This document shows, piece after piece, positions 54,201-64,000 of a DNA stretch of 64,000 bases (positions are counted from its first letter, which is position 1; the number at the start of each line of letters is the position of its first letter). The position numbers and the translations under genes were made by a program. The notes below the pieces were generated by a model, which worked only from the letters and a program-made list of their open reading frames with translations, ran no database searches and had not been told where the DNA came from. The stretch is from Mantamonas sphyraenae (taxonomy: Eukaryota > CRuMs > Mantamonadidae): the NCBI GenBank assembly GCA_026936335.1, contig JAPMXV010000011.1, positions 1 through 64,000 of the forward strand. Reading direction: 5' to 3'.

Positions 54201-54699
54201 AAGCGAACAGCACATCCGTGCCATCCGCAAGGGACTCAACCGCATTGTGCCCCTGGGCATGCTGGCTCTGTTCTCCTGGCGAGATCTGGAGCGCATGACC
54301 TGCGGCAACCCTGTGGTGGACATCGATGTCCTGCGTCGCCACACCCTTTACAACGGTGTGTCCGAGTCCTCGCAAGCCATCAAGTTCTTCTGGCAGGCGC
54401 TGGAGTCGCTCAATGCACAGGAGCGCCAGCTGTTCCTGCGCTTTGTGTGGGGACGCAACAGGCTGCCCGGGTCCGACAGCGACTGGTCGCAAGAGTTTAC
54501 CATCAACTCGATGAACACGGGCGTGGTTGACGAAACCCTGCCTGTGGCACATACGTGCTTCTTCTCGCTCGATCTGCCCACGTACACCACGTACGAGACT
54601 ACGCGCGAGAAGCTGCTCTACGCCATCATCAACTGTCAGGCCATCGACACGGACTTTAACCCCAACGCAAGTGCGCTGTCTGCCTGGGTGGAGGAGTGA
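37125..54699 (+). CDS. Giant HECT-type E3 ubiquitin ligase with histone H3-like N-terminus (about 5,700 residues)
   Basis: Exons 37125-37359, 37509-37555, 37660-37740 and 37862-54699 (phases 1, 0, 0). It begins MARTKQTARKS, identical to the start of histone H3. Further parts by approximate residue: LamG/ConA-like domain 734-905 (FTIEFWFKAHPK...WTHLALVGD), RGG box about 1176-1217, CUB-like module 1734-1854 (ESPHP...PGANEMVLDFD), PA-like domain 3100-3170, FG-rich tract 3340-3580, UBA-like domain about 3900-3957, second CUB-like module 4160-4264, SPRY about 4560-4770, and HECT from about 5370 to the end with catalytic cysteine in PVAHTCFFSLDLP. The catalytic domain transfers ubiquitin to substrates. 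The layout recalls HECTD4/HERC-class giants, but I cannot fix orthology. Single-base frame changes are needed near 50,582, 51,060-51,110 and 53,265-53,290. Confidence 0.9.
39180..39228 (+). repeat. AGC microsatellite coding poly-serine in the HECT ligase
   Basis: An (AGC/AGT)n run encodes about 15 consecutive serines after an acidic stretch. Similar short serine tracts occur near 40480 and 43930. They are disordered linkers between domains. Confidence 0.9.
41025..41150 (+). repeat. RGG-box repeat in the HECT ligase
   Basis: A degenerate 9- to 12-bp repeat (GGTGGACGTGGC-like) encodes a run of RGG/GGRG units ending in poly-glycine. RGG boxes bind RNA and are arginine-methylation substrates, an unusual element for a ubiquitin ligase. 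Confidence 0.88.
47520..48320 (+). repeat. FG-rich and GK-rich low-complexity region of the HECT ligase
   Basis: From 47520 to about 48230 the protein is S/G/K-rich with spaced GFGS, SFGG, FSFGG and GFGT motifs, including a direct repeat of about 33 bp at 47915-47990. From 48255 to 48312 a 6-bp repeat (AAGGGC/AAAGGC) codes for (GK)n, and near 48540-48582 a repeat of TCCACA/TCCACG codes for (ST)n. A second FG-rich stretch follows the SPRY domain at about 52,030-52,270. Confidence 0.85.
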
Positions 54700-54733
54700 G
54701 TTGTGTTGTTGGAGAGGTCAGGGGGAGGGAGAC

Positions 54734-56698
54734 TCAAGATGAACCGTGCATTTCCTCCCACTCCTCGTACTGTGCAATCAAATCCACCGATGTGGATGGT
54801 CGTGTCTTGGAAACGGCTGCGCTGACGTCGGTGTCGCTGATGAGGTCCAGGCTGAGATCTTGTTCGTCCAGCACTCGTCCTTGGTTGTCGATGTGAACTT
54901 CGCTCAGGTCCAGTTTGTCGAGCAGACGCCGCACAGGAAACATGGAGATTTCTTTGCACAGTACATAGATGTCTGAGCCGGAGAAGCCTTGTGTCTGTTG
55001 GACAAGGCCATCGAGCAGGCCTGGGTCTTGAATGCGGTCGGACGCAATGTGTGACTCGATCATGTGCTGGCGCGCCTCGTCGTTGGGCAAGGGCACGTAG
55101 ATTCGCTTTTCCAGACGACGCAGCAAAGCCGGGTCCAACGACCATGGCAGGTTGCTTGCGGCCAGCACAAAGACGAGGTCATCGGAGCGAGCCAAACCGT
55201 CCATCTGGATCAGCAGCTCGGTTTTCATGCGACGAGAGCCCTCGTGTTCACCTGAGCCTCCGTTGTCACGTGTGCCCATGATGGCGTCGATTTCATCCAG
55301 AAAGATGGTGGACGGACTGTGGAAGCGCGCCAATTCAAACAGGACGCGGATGAGTTTCTCGCTGTCACCGCGCCACTTTGAGACGACGGAGGAGGCCGAG
55401 ATGTTGAAGAACGTGGTTTTGCACTCTGTGGCCACGCTCTTGGCCAGTAGCGTCTTGCCTGTGCCTGGTGGGCCAAACAGAAGCAACCCTTTCCACGGGG
55501 ACAGGATGCCCTGGAAGATCTCTGGGTACCGGATGGGCATGACGACGGCTTCCTTCAGGACACGTTTGCAATTGTCCAGACCAGCAATGTCCGCCCAGTG
55601 GACATTGGGATTACGCGTAAAGATGTCGCGGCTGATCATGTCCGCGTGTTCTCTGAGCTCGCCCACAAACATATCCCTGGGCAAAGGCTTGAGGATCCGC
55701 TGCTCGAAATAGTCTTCCTCTGTCATTTCGCTATCCGATGCGGCGCCGCTGCCGCTGCTGCTGGCCGCTGCCGGCTTCGGTGCGTCTGTGCGTGTGCTTG
55801 TGCGAGGCGGTGGTTTGCCGCTGAGTCCGCCGCCCATCATCATGTCGGTGCTGTCCTCCTCGTCCATCCCGCTGTTGGATGTGTTGCCATCTTGTGAGCC
55901 AGCCGATGCACTGCGTTTCTTCCCTGCACTGCTCGCCCTGCCTGTGCCACTGCCTCCGCTGCTTCGCCGTGTGCGTCCCGTCACACTCGTCGTGGTGCTG
56001 CTGCCTGTAGACACAGACGAAGCCCCTGTGCCTGTGCCTGTGCCTGTGCCATTGCTGCCTCCTGTACCACCCCCCGTATTGTTGTTGTTGATGCGTGGCA
56101 GCACAGAAGACCTCGATCCGGGTCTGCTTCGTCCTCCACGGCTGCTGTTGCTGCCTCCCTTCGCGCCACTTCCTGCACTGCCCGGTTTCACCTTGCGGAT
56201 CAGCTTGGGTTTCTTGCTGTACTTGATTTCGTGGTACGCCTCAAACTCCTGCAGGATGAGAGGCATGTCCACGTTGTCGGCCACCTCGTACTTGTCCAGC
56301 GACACGCCGCTTTCCCGCTGCAGCGTTTCGCTCGCCTCGACATACCCACTGTCGTGCATGTACGACGCCATCAGCACCAGCATCGCCTTTTTTCGTGCCT
56401 CCTGTTTTGCTTCCTCCTGTGTGGATGTCCAACGTGGGTGTGGCGGCGCCGTGGATGGTGATATGCGTGATGTGAGAGTGAGTGATCCGTTTCGAGCAAA
56501 CCGGCCGATGCACAACAGCACCGTGAACAAGCACACACGCGCCACACACGCAGTCGCAGACGACGCATTGCAACGTACGGACTGTTTGGCCTGGTTCTTG
56601 GCCTTGATGGCCATGTACCCAAGGCTTTCGGTCATGCGGGCGTGGGAGATTGTTTTGGTGGGGAAGGCGAAGGCCAACTCAACTGAAGGCGCCTCCAT
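54734..56698 (-). CDS. KATNAL2: Katanin p60-like AAA ATPase (KATNAL2 type)
   Basis: Exons 56698-56579 and 56416-54734 join in phase 0 to give 600 residues. The splice (donor GTACGT) links KAKNQAKQS to EEAKQEARKKAML, aligning with the start of human KATNAL2. A LisH-like motif follows (LMASYMHDSGYVEASETLQRES), then a serine/glycine linker, then the AAA domain: WADIAGLDNCK, Walker A GPPGTGKTLLAK, Walker B TIFLDEIDAI, the pore-2 and sensor region AASNLPWSLDPALLRR, and the C-terminal helix EWEEMHG. Katanins sever microtubules; KATNAL2 acts in ciliogenesis and cytokinesis. Its ATG lies only 30 bp from the divergent coiled-coil gene. Its stop is 34 bp from the HECT stop. Confidence 0.94.
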   Translation of the reverse strand: MEAPSVELAFAFPTKTISHARMTESLGYMAIKAKNQAKQSVRCNASSATACVARVCLFTVLLCIGRFARNGSLTLTSRISPSTAPPHPRWTSTQEEAKQEARKKAMLVLMASYMHDSGYVEASETLQRESGVSLDKYEVADNVDMPLILQEFEAYHEIKYSKKPKLIRKVKPGSAGSGAKGGSNSSRGGRSRPGSRSSVLPRINNNNTGGGTGGSNGTGTGTGTGASSVSTGSSTTTSVTGRTRRSSGGSGTGRASSAGKKRSASAGSQDGNTSNSGMDEEDSTDMMMGGGLSGKPPPRTSTRTDAPKPAAASSSGSGAASDSEMTEEDYFEQRILKPLPRDMFVGELREHADMISRDIFTRNPNVHWADIAGLDNCKRVLKEAVVMPIRYPEIFQGILSPWKGLLLFGPPGTGKTLLAKSVATECKTTFFNISASSVVSKWRGDSEKLIRVLFELARFHSPSTIFLDEIDAIMGTRDNGGSGEHEGSRRMKTELLIQMDGLARSDDLVFVLAASNLPWSLDPALLRRLEKRIYVPLPNDEARQHMIESHIASDRIQDPGLLDGLVQQTQGFSGSDIYVLCKEISMFPVRRLLDKLDLSEVHIDNQGRVLDEQDLSLDLISDTDVSAAVSKTRPSTSVDLIAQYEEWEEMHGSS

Positions 56699-56728
56699 CC
56701 ACCGGGTGATCTCTGCGCAGAGCAACAA
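56699..56728. promoter_or_regulatory. 30-bp interval between divergent start codons
   Basis: The KATNAL2 and giant coiled-coil ATGs are 30 bp apart, so each gene's leader or promoter must overlap the other gene's first exon. Confidence 0.5.
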
Positions 56729-59700
56729 ATGAGCAAACAGGGCCTGCGGAGCAAAGCACGGCGGGCGTTGGATGAGCTGGACAGTGGCTCAGACAATGAG
56801 GAGGAGATGACGAGGGGCGGAGACTCGGAGGGTCGTGAGGGGGCAGAGACGACGACGACGTCGTCGTCGCACTCGGAAGAAGGCACGCTGGACCACCGGG
56901 CACTGACGAAACTGTGTCGACAGTTGCAATTGGACAACAACCGACTGCGCAAACATCTGACAGAGGCCATGAGTGAAAACCGGAAGCTGGCCAACACGCT
57001 GGAAAGGGAGCACGTGGACGCCTCTGCGACTCGCCGCACGCTGGCGCACCAGCTGGAACGCAGCAAGCAACAGACACGTGAGGCAAGCCAAAAGTACGAA
57101 GCATTGGCGGGAAAGTATGATATGTTGCAAATGCACTCTCAGAGGGAACGCAAGGCGGCGTACAGCGAACAACGACGGCTGAAGAAGATGATCAAACAGT
57201 GCCAGGGGCTGATTGTGCGTGCACATGTCAGTGACACAGATGTGGAACAGAGCATGCAAGCGTGGCAACAGGCTCTGGACTCGCTACAGCTCAGTCAGGT
57301 GATGGAAGAGCAGGAGGGCGAGGAGAACGAGCAGACGGCAGGCGGCGTTGCGCATGACGAGGACGAAGAGGAAGTCGCGGTGAAAGTGCAAGTGTCGGCT
57401 CACTCCACGCTGGGTTTCCTGCCTGCAAAGGCCACGGGATCGGAGGCACAAGGCGGTGGCACACGCACATACAGACAGCAACGACAGGCCGAGCGCAAGG
57501 AATGGCGCAAGGGCCTGGAGAACACCCGGCTGCCGGAGCTGTACGCCTCGCTGGAGCAGGAACTGGAACAAACGCGCATGGCACTGACGCTCAAGAGCGA
57601 GGAGATGGAACAGGAGTTTGAGCAAAAGTGTGCGCTGCTGGACGAGCGAGACAGGCTGAAGAGTGAGGCGTTTGCGTGGGAGACACGTGCAACAACGCTC
57701 GAAAACGAACATCAGGAATTGTCCGAACGGGTGGCGGAACTGCGACGCCAGTTGCACACGGCACACACCACCCTCGAGTTTGAAGGCAAGCGCAAGGTGG
57801 CCTTGATGCAGGAGATGGACGAGGTGACACAGCAGTACGGCCAGAAGCAGCTGAAGTACAAGACGCGAGTGGCCGAATTGAAGCGCAGAGCCACAACCGC
57901 GGAAACCAAGTATGTAGCCTTGGTCAACCAGTTGACAGACAGCATGGAAGCACACAAGGCGAAACAGGCGGCCGAAGAGGAGCGGGCGAGTGGCGAGGAG
58001 CTGGTGATGTCGGCCAAGTTGAAACACCTGGAAACGGCGCTGGCGGAGGAAGGGGAGCGCAGTGCGCAGTTGGAACAGGAGCTGGTGGAGGTGCAGGTGG
58101 AGTTGGAGACGAGTCGACGCAGTGAACGCAAGCATCTGGCTGTGATAGCCGGGTTCCAGCAGCAGCAGGAAGCGCGAGATCAGGAGGCAAAGGCGGCGCT
58201 GGAACGGGTCAATGTGGAGTTGCGCGAGTGCAAGAGCAAACTCAGCAACGAGATGAAGGTGGTGCAAGATCAGCACAGTCAGGTGCGACGTGCAAGGGAA
58301 AAGGTGGCTGCCATGGAACGGATGCAGGCACAGATGGACGAGGAGATGCTCGAGTGGCAGCAACTGGCAGAAGAGGCACAGGCACAGTTGGAAGCCATTC
58401 AAGCGCAAGGAGGGACGATGGCCAACACACCGCCGTCGCCTGTGGGTGCCATGGCAACATCCACACCGGTCAAGGGCGTATCTTCACAGAAGCCCGCAGC
58501 AGCAGCAGCAACATCAACAACAGCAGTATAGCAATGAGAAAGATGTGGTGCTTGAAGCACAGGTGGAGGAGTTGCAGCGGCGAGTGGAGGAACAGGTGGC
58601 ACGAGCAAATGCAGCATCGGAGGAGCTGCGAAAGGAACGAAGCAAGCGGGAGATGTTCCAGGTGGAAATGGTGGAGCTGGAACAGAACCTCAAGGTGCAA
58701 GAGGCCACCCGCGAGCATCTGGAGACTGTGAACCGAGAGTTGCATGCGCAGGTGAGCAGCACGCGTGCGAAACTGTTGCAGGCGACGCGAGAGCGCGACG
58801 AACAACGGTTTGCACACAGTGGATTGGAGCAACAGGTGCAAGAGGCCACGTTTGCCCTGGAGAAGGAGCGTAAGCGACGCATGGAGATGGAGAGTGGGCT
58901 GTTGGAAGCGCAACTGGGTGCAAGGCACGCAGAGGATGCACAGCGAGAGCAGCACGAGAGCAGGGAGCGAGAGCTGCGAAAGCAGTTGCGTGAATCAGAA
59001 GAGGCACGAAGGGAGTTGGAGATGGGAGTGGACATTGCGGAGCGAGAGAAGAGGACGGCAACGAGCGAACTGGCACGGAGTGTGAAACGCATGCAGGAGG
59101 CTGAGGCTGAGAGTGCCGAGGCAATGGAGCAGAGCGCAGAATGGGAAAGCAAGTGGAAGCAGGCGGAGCGAAGGGTTGGGGCGATGAAAAAGGCGGCCAG
59201 CGAAGCAGAGACGCAACGAGAAGATATGGAGGCGGCGTTGGAAGAAAGCAACCGGCAGCAGCTGGATCTGAAGCGACAGGTGAGCAAGCTGGAAGCCGAG
59301 TTGCACGATGCGCAGCACGAGATGCGCGTGTGGGAAGCGCGTGCGCGAGAACATCAACAGCAGCAGCAGGAGCAGCAGGAAGAGAGAACGGAGGTGGGAA
59401 GCGATCCTGGTCAGGCATCCACTACATCCACATCTGCAGGAAAGGATGTGCACGACACAGCAAGGGACAAGGAGGAGGAAAGTGTGGATGTGAGTTCATT
59501 GCAGCGACAACTGGAGGCGGCGCAAGAAGAGGCGGCGTACCAAGCAGCGCAGGTGGAGGCAAAGCGAGAGGAGCTGAAGGCCGTGCGCAACGGGAACGCA
59601 GAGCTGCAAGAGCGTGTGGACGAACTGGTGGACATGGTGCAGCGTGCAGAAGGACGCCGCCGCAACGTGGAGGCAGAGTTGACGATGGCCAAGATGCAGG

Positions 59701-62700
59701 AGGCACAATGGAGAGGGGAATTGGCTGTCATCAAGACGCAGTACCAACGTTTGGAGGGGGCATTGAAGGAGGAATCGCAAGAGTATGCAGAGAGGCTGGA
59801 GCAGCTGCGAGAGGAAGCCAGTGGCAAGCAGATGCTGGAACGAACGTTGGCACGCGTGCGTGGAGAACTGGAAGCGGCACAGAAGATGGGGATGCGCAGC
59901 GAAGAGGCTTTGCATGCAAGCGAGGCGCGTGTGGGCATGGTTCAAGTGCAGATGCAAGAGCTTCAACGAGAAGCAAAGAGTTTGCAGCGGCAGCTGCAGA
60001 CGGCGCGTGCGATGCAGGCGTCGAAGGAGGAACAGGAAGAGAAAGCGACAGCAGAGGGCCAGCAAGAGGCCAATGTGCGTGAGATGGTGGAAGAGCAGCA
60101 GGGCGAGGTGCTTGCAGAGGCACAGGCGAGGATGCGCGTGGGCAAACTGGAGATGCAGGTGGAAGAGTTGGAACAGGAGGTTGCAAGAAGCAAGGCACAT
60201 GCCGCAGCAGCAGATACAGAGCGAGCCCAAGCGGTGGAGGAAGTCGAGTCGTTGAAACGGATGCTGGAAGCAAGCAGGGCTACGAGCGAGGCGTATGCTG
60301 GGCAGTTGGCAGGTGTGCAAGAGCAGAGCGGTGTGCAAGAAGCGCATGCAAGAGCAGAAGCGCGTGCAGAGGCGCGTGAGGAGGAGCAGCGTGCAGAGGT
60401 GCAACGATTGCAACGGCAGTTGCAAGCGAGCGAGGAGGAGTGTGAAGCACTGCAACAACGATGCAGGGAGCTGCATGCACAGGTGGCCGCGGGCGAGGCA
60501 CGCACGGAACGTGTGCGACAGGAGCTGAGCAAAGCATTGAGCGACTCGGAGGCGAGGGAAAGGGAGGCACGTGCACGCGTGGTGGAATTGGAAGCAGAGG
60601 TGGGGCGAGTGGAGGCATTGGTGGAGAGTGGCAAACGCAAGCTGGAGCTGCGCAAAGAAGAGGTTGACGAGGCGACGGCAGAGGCCAAGCAACGTGTGCA
60701 GGAACGACGAGAGGTGGAAGCGAAGCTGAGAGACGCCGAGGCACGGGTGGAAACGCTGGAAGCCAAGGTGAAGGCTGCTGCCACGGCGACAGATGAAACG
60801 CAGAATGAGGATGAAGGGGTTGGCGTGGACAGCGAGCTTTTGGCGGAGAAGGAGCATCTGGAGCGGATGTTGGAGAGTCGCAAAAAGCAGATGGAGGAGG
60901 AGATGGGAGTGATGGAAGAGAGGATGGAAGAGTGGAAGCGGATGCATGCCGCGAGCCAAGCACGCGTGCGTGAGCTTGAAGAGCAGGTGGAAGAGGCACG
61001 CAGGGTGAATAAGAACATGGAACGTGCGATCGACGATGCCAGAGACGAGACGGAGGACGTACGCAGGGCACTGAAGCGTGCAGAGAAGCAGACGGAGGAG
61101 CGACGGCTGGAGGTGACTCATGTGAAGGAGGAGGCACACGAGGCGAGAACACAGCAACAGGCACAGATGAAAGAGGTGCAACGCATGCAAGTGGAACTGC
61201 AAACGGCACAGGAGGAGGCTAAGCGAGTGGGAAGGGCGCGTGCAGAGGCAGAATTGGCGCTGGAGGAGGGACGACAAGCGGCTGTGGGACGCGAAGAGTC
61301 GTTGCGAGGCGAGTTGGAAGCCATGCGCAACGCAGGTGAGGCTCAGGTTGCACGGGAGCGCACGGAGCGTGTGCGTGCAGAAGAGCGTGTGGTGCAACTT
61401 GAGCGAGAGCTGGGTGCGGCAAAAGAGGAGGTGAAGAGCACGCAGGTGATGTATGAAGAACGGGTGGCGAGCTATGAGGAGGAGCTTGAACGACTGCGGG
61501 AAGGAGATGGGGAGAAGGAGGAGGAGGCACGACGTGCGCGTGAGACTGCAGAACGTGTGGGCAAGCAATTGGAAGAGGCTCAGGCAGAGGTGCAAGCGTT
61601 GCGTGCGAGTGTGGACGACGAAAGCGGGGTGATGGCAAAGAGGTTGGAGCAACTGGAGGCGCGTGTGGAGACGCAGCGAGAGGCAATGGAGGAGAAGGAG
61701 AAGGAGTGTGGAGAAGTGGAACGCAAGTTGCGCATCGCAGAGCTTGCCAAGGGCCAGTGGAAGAGGACACAGACGCAGAATGGAGAGCTGAAGAAGCGTG
61801 TGGAGGAGCTGGAGGCACAGGTGGAGCGAGCGAAGGAGGAGGCGGAAAAGCAAGCACGTGCGATGGCGTCGCTTCAGGGCAAGCTGGAAAGTGTGCAAAA
61901 GGAGGCAGCTGAGAAGCAAGCGACGCTGGAGGCAGCGCAGGCGGAAATCAAGGCAGTGCAACGAGAGATGAAGCAAGCGGAACAACGTGCGCTGGAAGTA
62001 GACGCCTTGCGCCAGTCGTTGGCATCGGCGCAAGAAGAGAGGGAAAAGGTGGATCGGGTGTGGCGTGACAAGCTGGAGGAAATGGAAAGGGAGAGCGGAG
62101 AGGCGATGGAAGCGATGAAGACAAGTCGCGAAGCAGCGGAGCTGGAAGTGCGCGAGGCAGAGGCAGGACGGGCAGCGGTGGAAAAGCAGCTGAAGGAGGC
62201 ACAACGTGCAAGGAAACGAGAAGTGAAGCAGCTGCTGGCACAGTTGCGAGACGGACCCGGACACAACGGTGGTGGTGGTGGTGGTGGAGACGAGTCGAGC
62301 GGGGACGAGGTGAGCGTCGGACAGCTGCAGGAGATGCACATGGAGGTGCAGGAGTTGCTAGGACGCACGCAACAAGAGCTGTTGGCATCGCGCAAGTTTA
62401 TCAGCGAAAAGAGCACGGCCGTGAGCAAGTTGGAGGCGGAGAAGCAGGAGCTGGAGAAGGAACTGCGGGCAGCCAAGGAGCGTGTGATCAGCGCAGAGAG
62501 TGCAAAGGAGCACAGCGAGAGGCTGGCGACAGAGAGAGAACGGGAGCTAGAGAACAAGATGGAAGAGGTGAGTGGAGAGGTGAAAAGCAAGGAGGAGCGT
62601 GCACGCGTGGCTGAGGCCGCCGTACAAAAGTTGGAGTTGGAGCTGGTGCGCGTGCAGGAGTTGAAGGAGGATGCAGAAAAGATGTTGGAGGGGATGGAAG

Positions 62701-64000
62701 AAAGCCAGCGGCAGTTTCACATGTCGAAGCGAGAGACGGAGCGGGAACTTGCTGGGATGGAGGCGGCGCTGATGGAGGCGGAAGGACAATTGCAAAACAT
62801 GCGCTCGATGCAAGTAAGCGGCGAAGAGGAAAGCAAGGCGTACAAGGAGCGTGTGGAGGCGCTGCGGACGAGTGTGAAGGAAGAGAAGAGGCTGCGAAAG
62901 GCGGCGGTGATGAAGGCGACGACGCTGGAGGCAGAGCTGGAGAAGGAGAAGCTTCAAAGTGAAAACCTGCGGCAGGTGAAGGAAAAGGCGGTGAAGAAGG
63001 CTGAAATGACGGAGCAGATTGAACGGAAGCTGAAGAAGCGCACAGAGGCGTTGAAGGAGTGTCGCGAGGAGTTGGAACAGAGCCAGCACACGGTGCGTGC
63101 GGCGAGCCACAAGATACACGAGTTGGAGAAGCAGGTGGAGGGCCTGGAGAAGGAACTGGTGGCCAAGGAAGAAGGGTGGAAATTGAAGATGGCCAAGGTG
63201 AAGGAATCGCATCGGGAAGCATCTCAGGCACACGACGCCGAGGTGGAGAAGCGTGTAGAGGGGATCATCGCAGGGTTTCAGGCCAAGGAGGAGGGGTGGA
63301 GCAAGGAGAAGCGGCAGATGGAGGAAAAGTGGAGCGAGGATCGGAAGCAGGCGGAGGCAGAGAAAGCAGCGGCGGTGGAAGAGGGACAACGTGTGTTGGC
63401 GGAGGAAAAGGAGGCACATGAGGCCGCTGTGGGTGAGATGGAGGCTCAATGGGCGAAGGAGAGAGCAGAGTATGAGGAGGCGATGAGCAAGGTCCGGGAG
63501 GAACATGGAGCGGAGATGGACAGGGTGCAGAAGGAGCATTCGGATGAGGTGGACCGCCTGCAGGGAGAGATTGGCGAGTTGAAGAAGAAGCATGAAGAAG
63601 CCATGGCAGCTGTTGCTGTGGAGCATGGCAAGGAGATGGAGAAGATGGAGAAGAAGCATGCGGTGGAGGTGGAGAAGCTGAGCGGGGAGCAGGGTGCTGT
63701 GGTGCAAGGGTTGCAAGTGGAGATTGGGGAGCTGAAGAAGCAGCATGGAAAGGAGATGGAGGAGGTGGAGGAGAAGCATGCGGTGGAGGTGGAGAAGCTG
63801 AGTGGGGAGCAGGGTGCTGTGGTGCAAGGGTTGCAGGTGAAGATTGGAGAGATGCAGGCAGCGCAGGCGAAGGAGAAGGAGGAGTTGGAAGAGAAGCATG
63901 CGAAGGAGGTAGAGTCGATCCGTGATGAGAAGGAAAAGGCTGTGGTGGAGCTGCAGGGAGAGATTGGCGAGTTGAAGAAGAAGCACGAAGAGGCCATAGC
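56729..64000 (+). CDS. Giant coiled-coil protein, partial (runs off the window)
   Basis: ATG at 56729 (MSKQGLRSKARRALDELDSGSDNEEE). Exon 1 runs to about 58441. A 58-nt GT-AG intron (58442-58499, donor GTGGGT, acceptor CCCGCAG) restores phase 0 into a frame beginning with poly-Q and sampled open at several points up to base 64000. At least 2,400 residues are present with no stop in that frame where I read it. After an acidic, S/T-rich start almost everything is E/K/Q/R/A/L heptad coiled coil, with short breaks such as the poly-G/D insert near 62265-62290. I see no motor, GRIP or other globular domain in the visible part, so it could be a centrosomal, basal-body, Golgi or nuclear-envelope tether. 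The head-to-head KATNAL2 neighbour hints at a microtubule role but does not prove it. Confidence 0.85.
63541..64000 (+). repeat. 120-bp tandem repeats in the coiled coil
   Basis: From 63541 to the window end the sequence is a near-perfect 120-bp period (40 residues): units begin near 63541, 63661, 63781 and 63901, each with KH.(V/K)EVE followed by LQ.(E/K)IGE(L/M). The second and third units are almost identical at base level (63661-63735 and 63781-63855). The array probably continues beyond the window. Confidence 0.88.

Noticed and set aside
59496-62339. 947-residue minus-strand open frame opposite the giant coiled coil
   Set aside because: It is an H/L/R/C-rich antisense shadow of GAG/GCG-type codons; the plus frame is a clean heptad coiled coil. 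The same applies to 62547-63986 and 57284-58408 on the minus strand.

Overview
The window is the left end of a linear eukaryotic chromosome. It opens with about 210 bp of CCCTAA repeats (the TTAGGG telomere type), followed by roughly 8.5 kb of subtelomere and then a dense block of conserved single-copy genes. Genes are split by short GT-AG introns (about 60-500 nt). They are GC-rich, tightly packed and mostly alternate in strand. CFAP298 (cilium assembly) and a KATNAL2-type katanin indicate a flagellated or ciliated lineage. A diaphanous-type formin, TGS1, MCMBP, EXOSC5, mitochondrial uL22 and mitochondrial MCAT point to a free-living protist with a full mitochondrion. I cannot name the group; a unicellular opisthokont relative or an apusozoan-like flagellate would fit.

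Subtelomere (1-8.6 kb). An unrecognised protein gene is built from a tandem 1.1-kb duplication, itself two related modules (A-B-A-B), and ends in an NLS-like tail. Next is a Crinkler (CRN/CR)-like gene: a ubiquitin-like header exon, duplicated mini-exons and a coiled coil, then a large exon with a P-loop NTPase and a PD-(D/E)XK nuclease-like region. Immediately downstream lies a truncated copy of the last B module with the same tail. The region shows frame breaks and recent duplication, as expected for a fast-evolving chromosome end.

Core block (8.7-36.9 kb), in order: formin (-), SDS22-like LRR protein with a PARP-like C-terminal region (+), mitochondrial uL22 (-), PrsW-family membrane protease (+), CFAP298 (-), elongation factor 2 (-), SIW14-type phosphatase (+), unknown coiled-coil protein (-), MoCF/CinA-type domain protein (-), TGS1 (+), MCAT (-), membrane-anchored SDR/epimerase (-), MCMBP (+), EXOSC5/RRP46 (-), unknown membrane protein (+), HSDL2-like SDR (-), TMEM128-like protein (+). 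Six divergent pairs have only about 30-65 bp between start codons. Several convergent pairs have about 12 bp between stop codons, and one pair overlaps.

Right part (37-64 kb). A giant HECT ubiquitin ligase of about 5,700 residues carries LamG/ConA-like, CUB-like, PA-like, UBA-like, SPRY and HECT domains, RGG and FG-rich low-complexity tracts, and an N-terminus identical to the first residues of histone H3. Then come KATNAL2 (-) and a very long coiled-coil gene (+) that runs off the window end.

Several conserved genes contain single-base frame changes (formin, EF2, HECT ligase) that look like assembly errors unless reads show otherwise. Exon boundaries are inferred from GT-AG signals, reading phase and known family sequences, not from transcripts.
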